64,000 nucleotides of DNA from Pseudomonas sp. GM79 (GTDB lineage Bacteria; Pseudomonadota; Gammaproteobacteria; Pseudomonadales; Pseudomonadaceae). Both the position numbers and the translations under genes were made by a program. Below are positions 40,743-48,574 of the stretch, in pieces. How positions within the stretch are numbered: the first letter of the stretch is position 1; each line of letters starts with the position of its first letter. The stretch spans positions 62,001 through 126,000 of the forward strand of contig NZ_AKJE01000002.1 of NCBI RefSeq assembly GCF_000282495.1, written 5' to 3'. A model generated the notes under the pieces. It saw nothing but the letters and a program-made list of their open reading frames with translations. It had not been told where the DNA came from and made no database searches.

Positions 40743-40748
40743 TTGTAC
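40737..40748. promoter_or_regulatory. LexA2 operator (GTAC-N4-GTAC)
   Basis: GTACATTTGTAC is an exact palindromic half-site pair with a 4-nt spacer, like the GTAC-N4 motif I recall for LexA2. It overlaps the first possible ATG of lexA2 and lies 4 bp upstream of the second, so repressor binding would block the transcription or translation start directly. Confidence 0.75.
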
Positions 40749-40798
40749 TCTTTTGGGCTTTTCCTAGCAAGGACTTGTAGAAGCTGTGTAGGAGCTGT

Positions 40799-40897
40799 GT
40801 AGGAGCTGTCGAGTGAAACGAGGCTGCGATCTTTTGATCTTGCTCTTTAAAAACAACATCAAAAGATCGCAGCCTCGTTTCACTCGTCAGCTCCTAC
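40799..40897. repeat. Near-perfect 40-bp-arm inverted repeat, GATCGCAGCC family
   Basis: The arms read GTAGGAGCTGTCGAGTGAAA and on through CGAGGCTGCGATCTTTTGAT (40799-40838), mirrored at 40858-40897 with one mismatch seen. A tandem duplication of TGTGTAGGAGC precedes it (40785-40807). It lies between lexA2 and the DUF971 gene and could form a strong transcript hairpin. Confidence 0.85.
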
Positions 40898-40902
40898 AGG
40901 TT

Positions 40903-41178
40903 TCAGGTGAGTCCTGAGAGGTAGGGCCATGGGTAGATGCCGCGTTCGTGACCGTCGCTGAAGATCAGTTGCAGGCCGTAGCCCTGGGCGTTGAGTTCGA
41001 TCACGCGGATGCGCTCATCCACTTTCACCGTCAGACCTTGCAGTCGAAACGCCCGGCACTGCGAGCAGGGACATTGGCGGCGTAGCTCGGCGTGATCGAA
41101 CCGTTGCTCGCGCCCATCCGGCCAATTCAATCGCAGCTGTTGTTTACCCTGGGAATTACCAATCGCCACCGGGTTCAT
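40903..41178 (-). CDS. DUF971 protein (CPCSQC), possible Fe-S maturation helper
   Basis: A 91-residue DUF971 (gamma-butyrobetaine-hydroxylase-like N-terminal) protein. The motif RRQCPCSQCR at about residues 34-43 gives three clustered cysteines, and the end is GHERGIYPWPYLSGL. In other organisms DUF971 is joined to Fe-S carrier proteins such as HCF101, which points to cluster or zinc handling. It overlaps the HEAT-repeat gene (ATGA) as the last gene of the AprAB-like operon. Pseudomonas also has a DUF971 gene elsewhere as I recall, so this may be a dedicated paralogue. Confidence 0.8.
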   Translation of the reverse strand: MNPVAIGNSQGKQQLRLNWPDGREQRFDHAELRRQCPCSQCRAFRLQGLTVKVDERIRVIELNAQGYGLQLIFSDGHERGIYPWPYLSGLT

Positions 41179-42137
41179 TGCAATTGACTCAACGCAATGC
41201 GCACGGCTTTGCGCACTTCCGGGTCGCCGTCATCTTGCGCCGCCTGCAATGCGGCAATGGCGCCTTTATCGTTCAATTCGCCGAGGGCCAGGGCAGCTTC
41301 CTTGCGCAAATTGCTGATGCGATGGCCGAGGGTTTCGATCAACACTTCGAGGGCCGGAGCGTAACGCAAACGGCCAAGGCTGCGAGTGGCGCGCAGGCGG
41401 ACTTGCCAGTAATCATCGCTCAAGGCTTCGACCAAGGCAGAACCAGCGTCGACGTGTCCGACCTTGCCCAATGTGGTGGCGGCTTCTTCGCGCACTTGCC
41501 AGGCTTGGTCCTGCAACGCCTGACGCAACGCCGGCAGCACTTGCGCGTCGGACGCCAGGCCAAGGGCGCCGGTGGCGGCGCGGCGGACTTCGGTGTCAGG
41601 GTCGTGGCTGGCGAGTCGGGCCAAAGCAGGCAAAGCATCGAGCTGCTTGAGCCAGCCGAGTACACCGACTGCTTCACGCCGGACATTGGCGTCCCTATCG
41701 TCCAACGCGGACAATGCCGCGCAAGCCGCCTGGGGGAAACGCAACTCGCGCAAGGCCCTGAAAGCCGCGATGCGTACGCTGATGTCGGCATGCCCGGTCC
41801 ACGGCAAAATCACCCGCCCCGCTGCTTCACTCTTAAGCAGGCTGAGGCTTTGCGCGGCGGCAGACTGTACCGCCAGCGATGGGTCGGTCAGCGCCTGGCA
41901 TAGCGCTTCGACCACCGGTTCATCCTCCCAGGCTTCCAGCAATCGCGCCGCTTCGGCGCGCACTTCTTCGGTGGGGTCTTCAGCCAGTCGATTGACCAGC
42001 CACAGCAAGCCATCTGGCTCTTCGAGGTCAGCCAGCTCGATCAAAGCGATGCGGCGCACGCCTGGGTCGTCATCGGTCAGGCGCGGCTGCAAGGCAAGGA
42101 TGTCGTCGTTATCGGTTACATCGAATAGAGAGGTCAT
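41175..42137 (-). CDS. HEAT-repeat protein
   Basis: A 320-residue protein made of about nine HEAT/PBS-lyase-type helical repeats, each near 31 residues with the D-x-x-VR and AA-x-ALG signatures (DDDPGVRRIALIELADL, DTEVRRAATGALGLASD, RISNLRKEAALALGELNDKG). Such proteins are scaffolds or cofactor-loading helpers (for example phycobilin lyases CpcE/F). No catalytic motif is evident. It overlaps the ABC ATPase gene and the DUF971 gene by 4 bp each, tying it tightly to the transport/redox operon. Confidence 0.85.
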   Translation of the reverse strand: MTSLFDVTDNDDILALQPRLTDDDPGVRRIALIELADLEEPDGLLWLVNRLAEDPTEEVRAEAARLLEAWEDEPVVEALCQALTDPSLAVQSAAAQSLSLLKSEAAGRVILPWTGHADISVRIAAFRALRELRFPQAACAALSALDDRDANVRREAVGVLGWLKQLDALPALARLASHDPDTEVRRAATGALGLASDAQVLPALRQALQDQAWQVREEAATTLGKVGHVDAGSALVEALSDDYWQVRLRATRSLGRLRYAPALEVLIETLGHRISNLRKEAALALGELNDKGAIAALQAAQDDGDPEVRKAVRIALSQLQ

Positions 42138-42982
42138 AGGGCAAATCGCGGCAGTGGGTTTTCAGGGGGAAGTCCTAGAGGGTTCAGGCGCGGTAACTGC
42201 CGACCGTCTTCGTGACGCAGCAACTCGAGGCAATGACGCTTCAAGCGGGAAAATTCATGGCTGGTCACCAGCTCGGTGGTGCGTGGCCGGGGGAAGTCCA
42301 GGCGCAGGTCTTCGATAATTCTGCCCGGACGCGAACTCATGACCAGCAGGCGATCGGCGAGGAACAGCGCTTCGTCGATGTCATGGGTGACGAACACCAC
42401 GGTGGTGCGAATTCGCGTCCAGATGTCCAGCAGCAGTTCCTGCATGTTCAACCGGGTCAGCGCATCGAGGGCGCCGAAGGGTTCGTCCATCAGCAACAGG
42501 CGCGGACGATTGATCAGCACCCGGGCGATTTCCACCCGTTGCTGCATGCCGCCGGAGAGCTGATTCGGCCAACGCTCGGCAAAGCCTTCGAGGCCCACCA
42601 GGGCCAGTATTTCATCAGCCGCTGTATGGCGTTCGGTTTTGCCAATGCCGCGCATTTTCAGGCCGAAAGCCACGTTGTCGCGCACGGTGCGCCAAGGGAA
42701 TAGCGTGTGGTGCTGGAACACCATGCCACGCTGCGGCGATGGCCCCGAGACCTGCGCACCGTCGACACTCAGCGTACCGCTGCGCGGCTGCAGGTGTCCG
42801 GCCAGCGCGCCAAGCAAGGTCGATTTGCCGCAACCGGACGGCCCGAGAATGCATACGAATTGCCCTGGTTTAATCTGGCAGTCGAGGCCTTGCACGGCTT
42901 CGAACGCCTGCTGGCCTTCACCGAGGACGATGGACAATTGGCGGATGTCGATCCGCCCTTCAGGAGTTTGCATCACGCTCAT
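42134..42982 (-). CDS. ABC transporter ATPase (TauB/SsuB type)
   Basis: A 282-residue ATPase of the nitrate/sulfonate/taurine importer family. Walker A GPSGCGKST at residues 47-55, Q-loop VFQHHTLFPWRTVRDN, signature LSGGMQQRVEIARVL and Walker B LLLMDEPFGALDALTR are intact. The C-terminal extension (SSRPGRIIEDLRLDFPRPR) is also typical of SsuB/TauB. ATG 42982 overlaps the permease stop by one base. It powers the permease encoded immediately upstream; the substrate is unknown. Confidence 0.93.
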   Translation of the reverse strand: MSVMQTPEGRIDIRQLSIVLGEGQQAFEAVQGLDCQIKPGQFVCILGPSGCGKSTLLGALAGHLQPRSGTLSVDGAQVSGPSPQRGMVFQHHTLFPWRTVRDNVAFGLKMRGIGKTERHTAADEILALVGLEGFAERWPNQLSGGMQQRVEIARVLINRPRLLLMDEPFGALDALTRLNMQELLLDIWTRIRTTVVFVTHDIDEALFLADRLLVMSSRPGRIIEDLRLDFPRPRTTELVTSHEFSRLKRHCLELLRHEDGRQLPRLNPLGLPPENPLPRFAL

Positions 42983-43764
42983 CAAGCTTTTCCTCGTGGT
43001 CGGTGCCAGGGCGTGAACAGCCCGCCCAAGCGTTTGATCAGCAAACTGCTGCCCATCCCGAGCACGCCGATCAGCAACATGCCGACCACGATGTCGGCGT
43101 AGTTCTGGATGGTGTAGGACTCCCAGGTGTAGTAGCCGATGCCGTACTGGCCGGAGATCATTTCTGCGGTCACCAGGCAGAACCACGAGGTGCCCATGCC
43201 GATGGCGAGGCCGGTGATGATGCTCGGCGCGGCGCCCGGCAGAATCACCTCCAGCAGAATCGCCCGACGCCCTGCCCCCAGGCTTTTCGCCGAGGCTATC
43301 AATCGCGGGTCGACGCCTTCGACGCCATGCACGGTGTTGAGCAGAATCGGGAACAACGCGCCGGTGAAGGTGATGAAAACCATGGACAGTTCCGACGACG
43401 GGAACATCAGGATCGCCAGGGGAATCCAGGCCACGGCCGGGATCGGGCGCAGGACTTCCAGAGGTGGCAGCAATAAATCTTCGGCCCATTTCGAACGACC
43501 GATGGCCAGGCCCAAAGCGATGCCGATGATCAGCGCCGTGAGGTAACCGGCGAAGACCCGGCCGAGGCTGCTGCTCAGGTGCTGGGCGAGCTTGCCGGAG
43601 TCGCCTAGACCGAGGGCGGCTTGAATGACCGCCACGGGTGTCGGGACGTTGGCGAAGGTCACCAGGCCAAGGTTCCAGTGGCCACTCGCGGCGAGTTGCC
43701 AGAACAGCAGGCAGAGCAGCAATGAGGCTGATCTTGGAATCCAGCGCGTTATAGATCGGGACAT
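42982..43764 (-). CDS. ABC transporter permease (TauC/SsuC type)
   Basis: A 260-residue inner-membrane permease with about six spans. The cytoplasmic EAA loop is EVILPGAAPSIITGLAIGMG. Start ATG 43764 (SRSITRWIPRSASLLLCLLF) has an AGAGGAAG site; the frame continues upstream but only through a REPIN, giving nonsense residues. It pairs with the ATPase gene, and the binding-protein gene lies 270 bp upstream across two REPINs. Related to sulfonate/nitrate/thiamine-precursor importers. Confidence 0.92.
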   Translation of the reverse strand: MSRSITRWIPRSASLLLCLLFWQLAASGHWNLGLVTFANVPTPVAVIQAALGLGDSGKLAQHLSSSLGRVFAGYLTALIIGIALGLAIGRSKWAEDLLLPPLEVLRPIPAVAWIPLAILMFPSSELSMVFITFTGALFPILLNTVHGVEGVDPRLIASAKSLGAGRRAILLEVILPGAAPSIITGLAIGMGTSWFCLVTAEMISGQYGIGYYTWESYTIQNYADIVVGMLLIGVLGMGSSLLIKRLGGLFTPWHRPRGKA

Positions 43765-43789
43765 ACATCTTCCTCTCAACCGAAAACCC

Positions 43790-43879
43790 TGTGGGAGCGG
43801 GCTTGCTCGCGAAGGCGATTCAACATTCAACATCGATGTCGACCGACCCACCGCTTTCGCGAGCAAGCCCGCTCCCACA
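43790..43879. repeat. REPIN copy 1 between permease and binding-protein genes
   Basis: Forward REP at 43790-43813 and reverse REP at 43856-43879. The spacer (TTCAACATTCAACATCGATG) is almost the same as in the neighbouring copy 134 bp away. Confidence 0.94.
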
Positions 43880-43923
43880 GTTGATCGGTGGTGAACTCAG
43901 TATTTGCGTACGACTTCTATCCC

Positions 43924-44013
43924 TGTGGGAGCGGGCTTGCTCGCGAAGGCGGTTCAACATTCAATATCGATGTCGACTGAACCACCGCTTTCGCGAGCAA
44001 GCCCGCTCCCACA
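43924..44013. repeat. REPIN copy 2 between permease and binding-protein genes
   Basis: Forward REP at 43924-43947 and reverse REP at 43990-44013. It is near-identical to copy 1, with a regular 134-bp offset, so the pair looks like a tandem duplication. Confidence 0.94.
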
Positions 44014-44034
44014 GTTGACCGAGTTGTTTGGGGG

Positions 44035-45438
44035 TTAGCGAACGGCAACGGCCTGGGTAGTGGCGTCGGTGAAGTCGAAGACTTTGCCGCCCTGGGCCGT
44101 GGCGAATTGTTGGGCCTGGCCTTTGAGCAGGAATGCGCTGAGGCGCCCTTTCGCATCGCTGGCAAACCACGCCTGATCCGCCAGCAGTTTGATCCCGCTG
44201 TCACTGGCCTGGGCATACACCGCGCGGATGTTTTTGCCTTCCTGCTTCAGGCTGGCTAACGCGGTGAAAGCCGATTCCGCCGAAGCGTATTGGCGGACTT
44301 TCGGCTCGCCACGCACCCAGATTTCCGCCACGTGGCTGAAATCGGTAATGGCCTTGCCGTCCAGCGCATCCACCGCCTTCAGAGGTGTTTGTGCGTAGTT
44401 GGCCAGTTGCGCGGTGTAGTCCAGTTTCGAGGCCTTGAACGCGGCGCGGATGTATTGGTCGTCGATGAAGGTATTCAGATCGAGCCCACGATCAGCCTTC
44501 TTCAACAATTTGAGGGTATCGATGGCTGTGCCCACCGCCTGACGGTATTCCGGCTTCCAGCTCAGGTCCCGGGTTTGTACGCCCAGCGGGCCGTGGAACA
44601 GGTAGTTGACCTCGGCATCGACGCCGGTGACCTTGGCGATCAGCTCGCTGTATTTCTCCGGTTCCGCCGCCAGCAATTGATTGGCCTCAATGCTCGCGCG
44701 CAGATAGGCGACGACGATCTCCGGGTACTTTTTCGCATAGCTCTTATCGACCAAGGCACCGTGGAAGGTCGGTGTATTGGCCTGGGAACCGTCATAAATC
44801 TTGCGAGCGAAACCGCGGCTGGTGAACAGTTCGGCGAACGGCACAAAATCGGCGTGAGCTTCGATCTTGCCGGCCTGCAACGCGGAACCGGCGACTTCCG
44901 GCGCCTGGGCGATGATATTCACATCCTTGAGCGGGTCCCAGCCTTGAGCCGCGACGGCGCGCAACAACATGCCATGGGCGGTGGATGCGAACGGCACGGA
45001 AATGGTCTTGCCTTTGAGTTCGGCCAACGACTGCACACCCGAAGCGCTCGGCACGACGATGCCGTTGCCGCTGCCCTTGATACTGCCCGACAGCACGCTG
45101 ATGAACAGGCTGTGCTTGCCCGCCGTTTCGAACGCCACGCCATTGAACGAGCCGGGGAAATCGGCCATGGCGCCGAAGTCGAGTTTGCCGGCGACCATCT
45201 CATTGGTCAGCGGCGCGCCGCTGGTGAAGTTCTTCCACTGCACCTCGTATTGGGCGTCCTTGTAGGGGCCGTCGTGGGGCAGGTATTTGTCCAGCAGGCC
45301 AAGCTCGCGGATCAGCAGGCCGCCAGCGGCGCAGTTGATGGTGGTGTCCTGGGTGCCGATGGCGATGCGGATGGTTTCCGCTTGAGCCGAGAAGGTGAAT
45401 GAAGCCAGTACCAGACCGGCAAATGCTGCACGCAACAT
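44035..45438 (-). CDS. ABC transporter substrate-binding protein (TauA/SsuA/NMT1-like)
   Basis: A 467-residue periplasmic protein, long for the family (usually 320-350). Signal peptide LRAAFAGLVLASFTFSAQA (residues 2-20), then a type II binding fold: RIAIGTQDTTINCAAGGLLI, SGAPLTNEMVAGKLDFGAM and GVQSLAELKGKTISVPFAST are the usual NMT1/SsuA blocks. The extra C-terminal 100 residues or so have no clear match for me. ATG 45438 follows GGGGATACACC. The ligand is unknown; the neighbours suggest an anionic, maybe sulfur-containing, compound. Confidence 0.88.
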   Translation of the reverse strand: MLRAAFAGLVLASFTFSAQAETIRIAIGTQDTTINCAAGGLLIRELGLLDKYLPHDGPYKDAQYEVQWKNFTSGAPLTNEMVAGKLDFGAMADFPGSFNGVAFETAGKHSLFISVLSGSIKGSGNGIVVPSASGVQSLAELKGKTISVPFASTAHGMLLRAVAAQGWDPLKDVNIIAQAPEVAGSALQAGKIEAHADFVPFAELFTSRGFARKIYDGSQANTPTFHGALVDKSYAKKYPEIVVAYLRASIEANQLLAAEPEKYSELIAKVTGVDAEVNYLFHGPLGVQTRDLSWKPEYRQAVGTAIDTLKLLKKADRGLDLNTFIDDQYIRAAFKASKLDYTAQLANYAQTPLKAVDALDGKAITDFSHVAEIWVRGEPKVRQYASAESAFTALASLKQEGKNIRAVYAQASDSGIKLLADQAWFASDAKGRLSAFLLKGQAQQFATAQGGKVFDFTDATTQAVAVR

Positions 45439-45570
45439 AGGTGTATCCCCTCGAATCATTTATAGGATGTTCGTCTCCGCCACGATCAGGGCGTGGTGGG
45501 AAACGAGGGGTGTTTTGAATCGAGCGTCCGGGGGTTACCGGATGGCTTTTTGGTTGTCTGGGCTGGCCTC

Positions 45571-45664
45571 TTCGCGAGCAAGCCCGCTCCCACAGTGATT
45601 TGTACTGAATCCAGAATCTTGCAGACACCAAAGAAACCTGTGGGGGCCGGGCTTGCCCGCGATG
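45571..45664. repeat. Hybrid REP pair: one standard unit and one diverged unit
   Basis: A standard reverse REP at 45571-45594 is paired with a different forward unit at 45639-45664 (TGTGGGGGCCGGGCTTGCCC GCGATG). The second unit looks like another REP type, so this is a mixed REPIN. It sits between the binding-protein and ferredoxin genes. Confidence 0.8.
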
Positions 45665-45704
45665 GCGTCCGATCAATCAATGGAGGTGCCAGCTCTGCCC
45701 ACAC

Positions 45705-45950
45705 TCAGCGCAGCAGATACGGGATCTCAACTTTCACTGCGCCCGTCGGGCAGTCCTTCTCACACGGCATGCAGTACCAGCATTCGTCGAACGCCATGTA
45801 GGCCTTTTGCGTGGCCGGGTTGATCGCCAGCAGGTCCATCGGGCAGACATCGACACACACGGTGCAGCCTTTGTGGGCGATGCATTTGTCCTCGTCGACC
45901 GTGACGGGGGCGTTGGAGCGGAAGAAGATTTCCTGGGGTTGATAGGCCAT
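45705..45950 (-). CDS. Two-cluster ferredoxin resembling AprB N-terminal part
   Basis: An 81-residue [4Fe-4S] protein. First cluster: Cys23, Cys29, Cys32, Cys36 (IAHKGCTVCVDVCPMDLL). Second cluster: Cys57, Cys60, Cys63, Cys67 (ECWYCMPCEKDCPTGAV). The run DLLAINPATQKAY followed by ECWYC closely follows the pattern I recall for AprB of adenylylsulfate reductase (DLMVLDP...EACWECYSC), but the long AprB tail is absent. It directly follows the flavoprotein gene, separated by 25 bp (the flavoprotein stop is at 45976), and likely transfers electrons to or from it. Confidence 0.85.
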   Translation of the reverse strand: MAYQPQEIFFRSNAPVTVDEDKCIAHKGCTVCVDVCPMDLLAINPATQKAYMAFDECWYCMPCEKDCPTGAVKVEIPYLLR

Positions 45951-45975
45951 TGGCGGTTTCTCTCTTGGGTGATGC

Positions 45976-47721
45976 TCAGGCAGCAAAGGCACCGACCCGC
46001 AGCCGGTCGTAGGCCTGCATTTCTTCGGCGTCCAGCGGGATGATGTAAGGCTCGACGGCTTTCTTGAAACTGGTCATCGCGCCGTCATCGCCCTTCTTCA
46101 GGTGACAATGACAGAACCATTCATTGTCGTTGCGTTGCGGGTGGTCAACCCGATAGTGGTAAAGCCCCCAGCGACTTTCGGCGCGAAACAGCGAAGCGCG
46201 GGCGGCCATTTCGGCGCAGTCGCGGATCATGCTGACTTCCATGGCGCGCATCAGTTCGTGGGCGTTGTGGGCCTTGATCTGATCCAGATCACGCTGGATA
46301 TCGCTGAAGCGTTGCAGGCCGATTTGCATCTTCCTGGTCACTTTCGGCGGTTGCAGGTAGTCGTTCACAAAACGCCGCAGCTTGTACTCGACTTGAGCCG
46401 GCGGCAGCCCGTGTTCGCGCTCCAGCGGTGCGTAAACCCGAACCTTTTCTGTTTCGATCTGATCCGCATCCAGCGCCGAAAACTCGCGCTCGGCAACAAA
46501 GTCCGCCGCGTTGGTGCCGGCAAACCAGCCATAGGTGAACGCGCCGAGCATGTAGTTATGTGGCACCGCCGCCATGTCACCCGCCGAGTACAAACCCTTC
46601 ACCGATGTCTCGGCCTTCTCGTTGACCCACACGCCGGACGCCGAATGGCCACTGCAAAAGCCGATTTCGGAGATGTGCATCTCGACCATCTGCGTGCGGT
46701 AATCGGTGCCGCGATTGGCGTGAAACTGGCCGCGACTCGGACGTTCGTTGCTGTGCAAAATCTCCTCGATGTTCTGGATAGTTTCCTCGGCCAGGTGATC
46801 GAGCTTGAGGAACACCGGGCCATTGCCGCTTTCGAGTTCCTGGTGGAACTCCCACATCATCTGCCCGCTCCAGTAGTCGCACTCGATGAAGCGTTCGCCC
46901 TTGTTGTTGGCCGTGTAGCCCCCCAGCGGGCCGGTGACGTAGGCGCAGGCCGGGCCGTTGTAATCCTTGATCAGCGGGTTGATCTGAAAGCATTCCAGAT
47001 TCGCCAGCTCGGCCCCGGCGTGATAAGCCATGGCGTAACCGTCGCCGGCATTGGTGGGGTTTTCGTAAGTGCCCATCAGATAACCCGAGGACGGCAACCC
47101 CAGACGTCCGGCGGCGCCGCAGCATAAAATCACCGCTTTGGCCTTGATCACATGGAAGTCGGCCGTGCGGCAATCGAAGCCCATCACACCGTTGACCGCG
47201 CCCTCTTCGTCCGTCAGCAACCGGGTGCAGACCAGCCGATTGGTGATGCTCACCCGCGCCCGTTTCAACTGGCGGTACAGGACTTTTTTGATGTCATGCC
47301 CTTCCGGCATCGGCAGCACGTAGGCGCCCATATGGTGGACTTTCTTGACCGCGTAATCGCCGGTCTCGTCCTTCTCGAATTTCACGCCCCAGCGGTCCAG
47401 TTGCTCGATCGTTTCGAAACTGTGGGTCGCGTAGGCATACACCGCCGCCTGATTGACGATGCCGTCGTTGGCGATGGTGATTTCCTTGGTGTACTGCTCC
47501 GGTGTCGAGTGGCCGGGAATGATCGCGTTGTTCAATCCGTCCATGCCCATGCTGATCGCGCCGCTGCGTTTGACGTTGGCTTTGTCGATCAATAGCACGC
47601 GCAGATCGCGATTGCGCTCCTTGGCCTTGATCGCCGCCATCGGCCCGGCAGTGCCGCCGCCGATCACGACGATGTCGTATTCCTGTTCGAGCGTCTTTCT
47701 AATCATGGAGCTGCGACTCAT
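45976..47721 (-). CDS. FAD-dependent oxidoreductase resembling AprA / fumarate reductase flavoprotein
   Basis: A 581-residue flavoprotein of the fumarate-reductase/AprA superfamily. FAD loop VVIGGGTAGPMAA (residues 18-30), a long FAD domain, then SGHSASGVWVNEKA with His359, in the position where AprA has its catalytic GSHS-type His rather than the fumarate-reductase HYxMGG. A tail with ESRWGLYHYRVDHPQRND and WFCHCHL resembles AprA. It overlaps the GntR gene by 4 bp (ATGA). The role is probably a redox step on the imported compound with the ferredoxin as partner; true APS reductase activity is not implied. Confidence 0.85.
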   Translation of the reverse strand: MSRSSMIRKTLEQEYDIVVIGGGTAGPMAAIKAKERNRDLRVLLIDKANVKRSGAISMGMDGLNNAIIPGHSTPEQYTKEITIANDGIVNQAAVYAYATHSFETIEQLDRWGVKFEKDETGDYAVKKVHHMGAYVLPMPEGHDIKKVLYRQLKRARVSITNRLVCTRLLTDEEGAVNGVMGFDCRTADFHVIKAKAVILCCGAAGRLGLPSSGYLMGTYENPTNAGDGYAMAYHAGAELANLECFQINPLIKDYNGPACAYVTGPLGGYTANNKGERFIECDYWSGQMMWEFHQELESGNGPVFLKLDHLAEETIQNIEEILHSNERPSRGQFHANRGTDYRTQMVEMHISEIGFCSGHSASGVWVNEKAETSVKGLYSAGDMAAVPHNYMLGAFTYGWFAGTNAADFVAEREFSALDADQIETEKVRVYAPLEREHGLPPAQVEYKLRRFVNDYLQPPKVTRKMQIGLQRFSDIQRDLDQIKAHNAHELMRAMEVSMIRDCAEMAARASLFRAESRWGLYHYRVDHPQRNDNEWFCHCHLKKGDDGAMTSFKKAVEPYIIPLDAEEMQAYDRLRVGAFAA

Positions 47722-48470
47722 ACCTGATCCCCTTTTTGCCGGTCGATCCGCAAGCGGTACTGGAACGCGTCGCCGCGGTAGTAAAGGTGTTCAAAGTCCA
47801 GGGGCTGGCCATCGGCGCTATGGGTCAGACGCTCGATGCGCATGATCGGCGAGCCGGGTTCGACGTTCAGCGCCTGGGTCAGGTCGCTGTCGGCCAGCAC
47901 TGCGTCGATGGCCAGATCGGCGTGCCCGAGTGCCAGGCCGCAATCGTTTTCCAGAATCAGGAAAATGTCGCGCGTCACCAGGTCGGCCTTCTCCAGCCGC
48001 TCGCCGATGGCTTTGGGCAGATACGTAATTTCCAGCGAGATCGGCTCGCGATTGATCAGCCGCACGCGTTTGATCTGCGCCACGGTCTCGCCTTCAGTCA
48101 CCTGTAAACGTTCGGCGACGAGCTTATCGGCGGCAATGTATTTGAAGCTGTGCAGGCGGTTGATCACCTCGTAACCGCGACCCGTCATGGACTCGGCCAA
48201 GCCTTGCAGGGTGCTGACGTTCTGGAAGGTTTTCGGTTTGGCCACGAACGTGCCCTTGCCGTGAATCTTGAAGATCAGCCCTTCTTTTTGCAGATCGCCG
48301 AGGGCCTGGCGCACGGTGATGCGACTGACTTTGAACAACGTGCCGAGCTCGCTTTCGGAGGGCATCTGGCTGTCTTGCGGGTATTCGCCGTCTAGAATCC
48401 GGGCGCGCAGCACATCGCGCAGTTGGGTGTGCAGCGGGATGCTGCTCAGGGGAAGAACGTTATCGGTCAT
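47718..48470 (-). CDS. GntR-family (HutC/UTRA) transcriptional regulator
   Basis: A 250-residue repressor-type protein. N-terminal winged helix (LHTQLRDVLRARILDGEYPQ, then SESELGTLFKVSRITVRQAL) and a C-terminal UTRA ligand domain (LIFKIHGKGTFVAKPK linker, PISLEITYLPKAIG, FEHLYYRGDAFQYRLRIDR). It is the first gene of the operon and overlaps the flavoprotein gene by 4 bp, so it likely senses the pathway's compound and regulates itself and the operon. A palindrome-bearing element lies just upstream. Confidence 0.9.
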   Translation of the reverse strand: MTDNVLPLSSIPLHTQLRDVLRARILDGEYPQDSQMPSESELGTLFKVSRITVRQALGDLQKEGLIFKIHGKGTFVAKPKTFQNVSTLQGLAESMTGRGYEVINRLHSFKYIAADKLVAERLQVTEGETVAQIKRVRLINREPISLEITYLPKAIGERLEKADLVTRDIFLILENDCGLALGHADLAIDAVLADSDLTQALNVEPGSPIMRIERLTHSADGQPLDFEHLYYRGDAFQYRLRIDRQKGDQV

Positions 48471-48480
48471 GGAAGATCAC

Positions 48481-48505
48481 TTGTTATAACGAGTTATGAC
48501 GTGAT
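48481..48505. promoter_or_regulatory. Candidate GntR operator upstream of the AprAB-like operon
   Basis: It contains GTTATAAC, a perfect palindrome (48483-48490), followed by AGTTATGAC, with AT-rich character in otherwise GC-rich DNA, 13 bp before the GntR start. The location suits autoregulation by the HutC/GntR-type regulator. Confidence 0.55.
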
Positions 48506-48574
48506 CTTAGAGAGGCCGTGCGAGGGTTGAGAAATATTGTTTGGGCATAAGGTTAGATTCGCCTGCCAATAGCG

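Noticed and set aside
42134..43768. ABC ATPase gene read as one 544-residue protein from 43768
   Set aside because: The first 260 residues would be an out-of-frame reading of the permease gene; the ATPase clearly starts at 42982.
43764..43878. Permease start moved upstream into the REPIN
   Set aside because: It would encode REPIN-derived residues with no ribosome site; ATG 43764 has a good one and begins a normal permease N-terminus. The cobN case differs because the REPIN is internal to conserved sequence.
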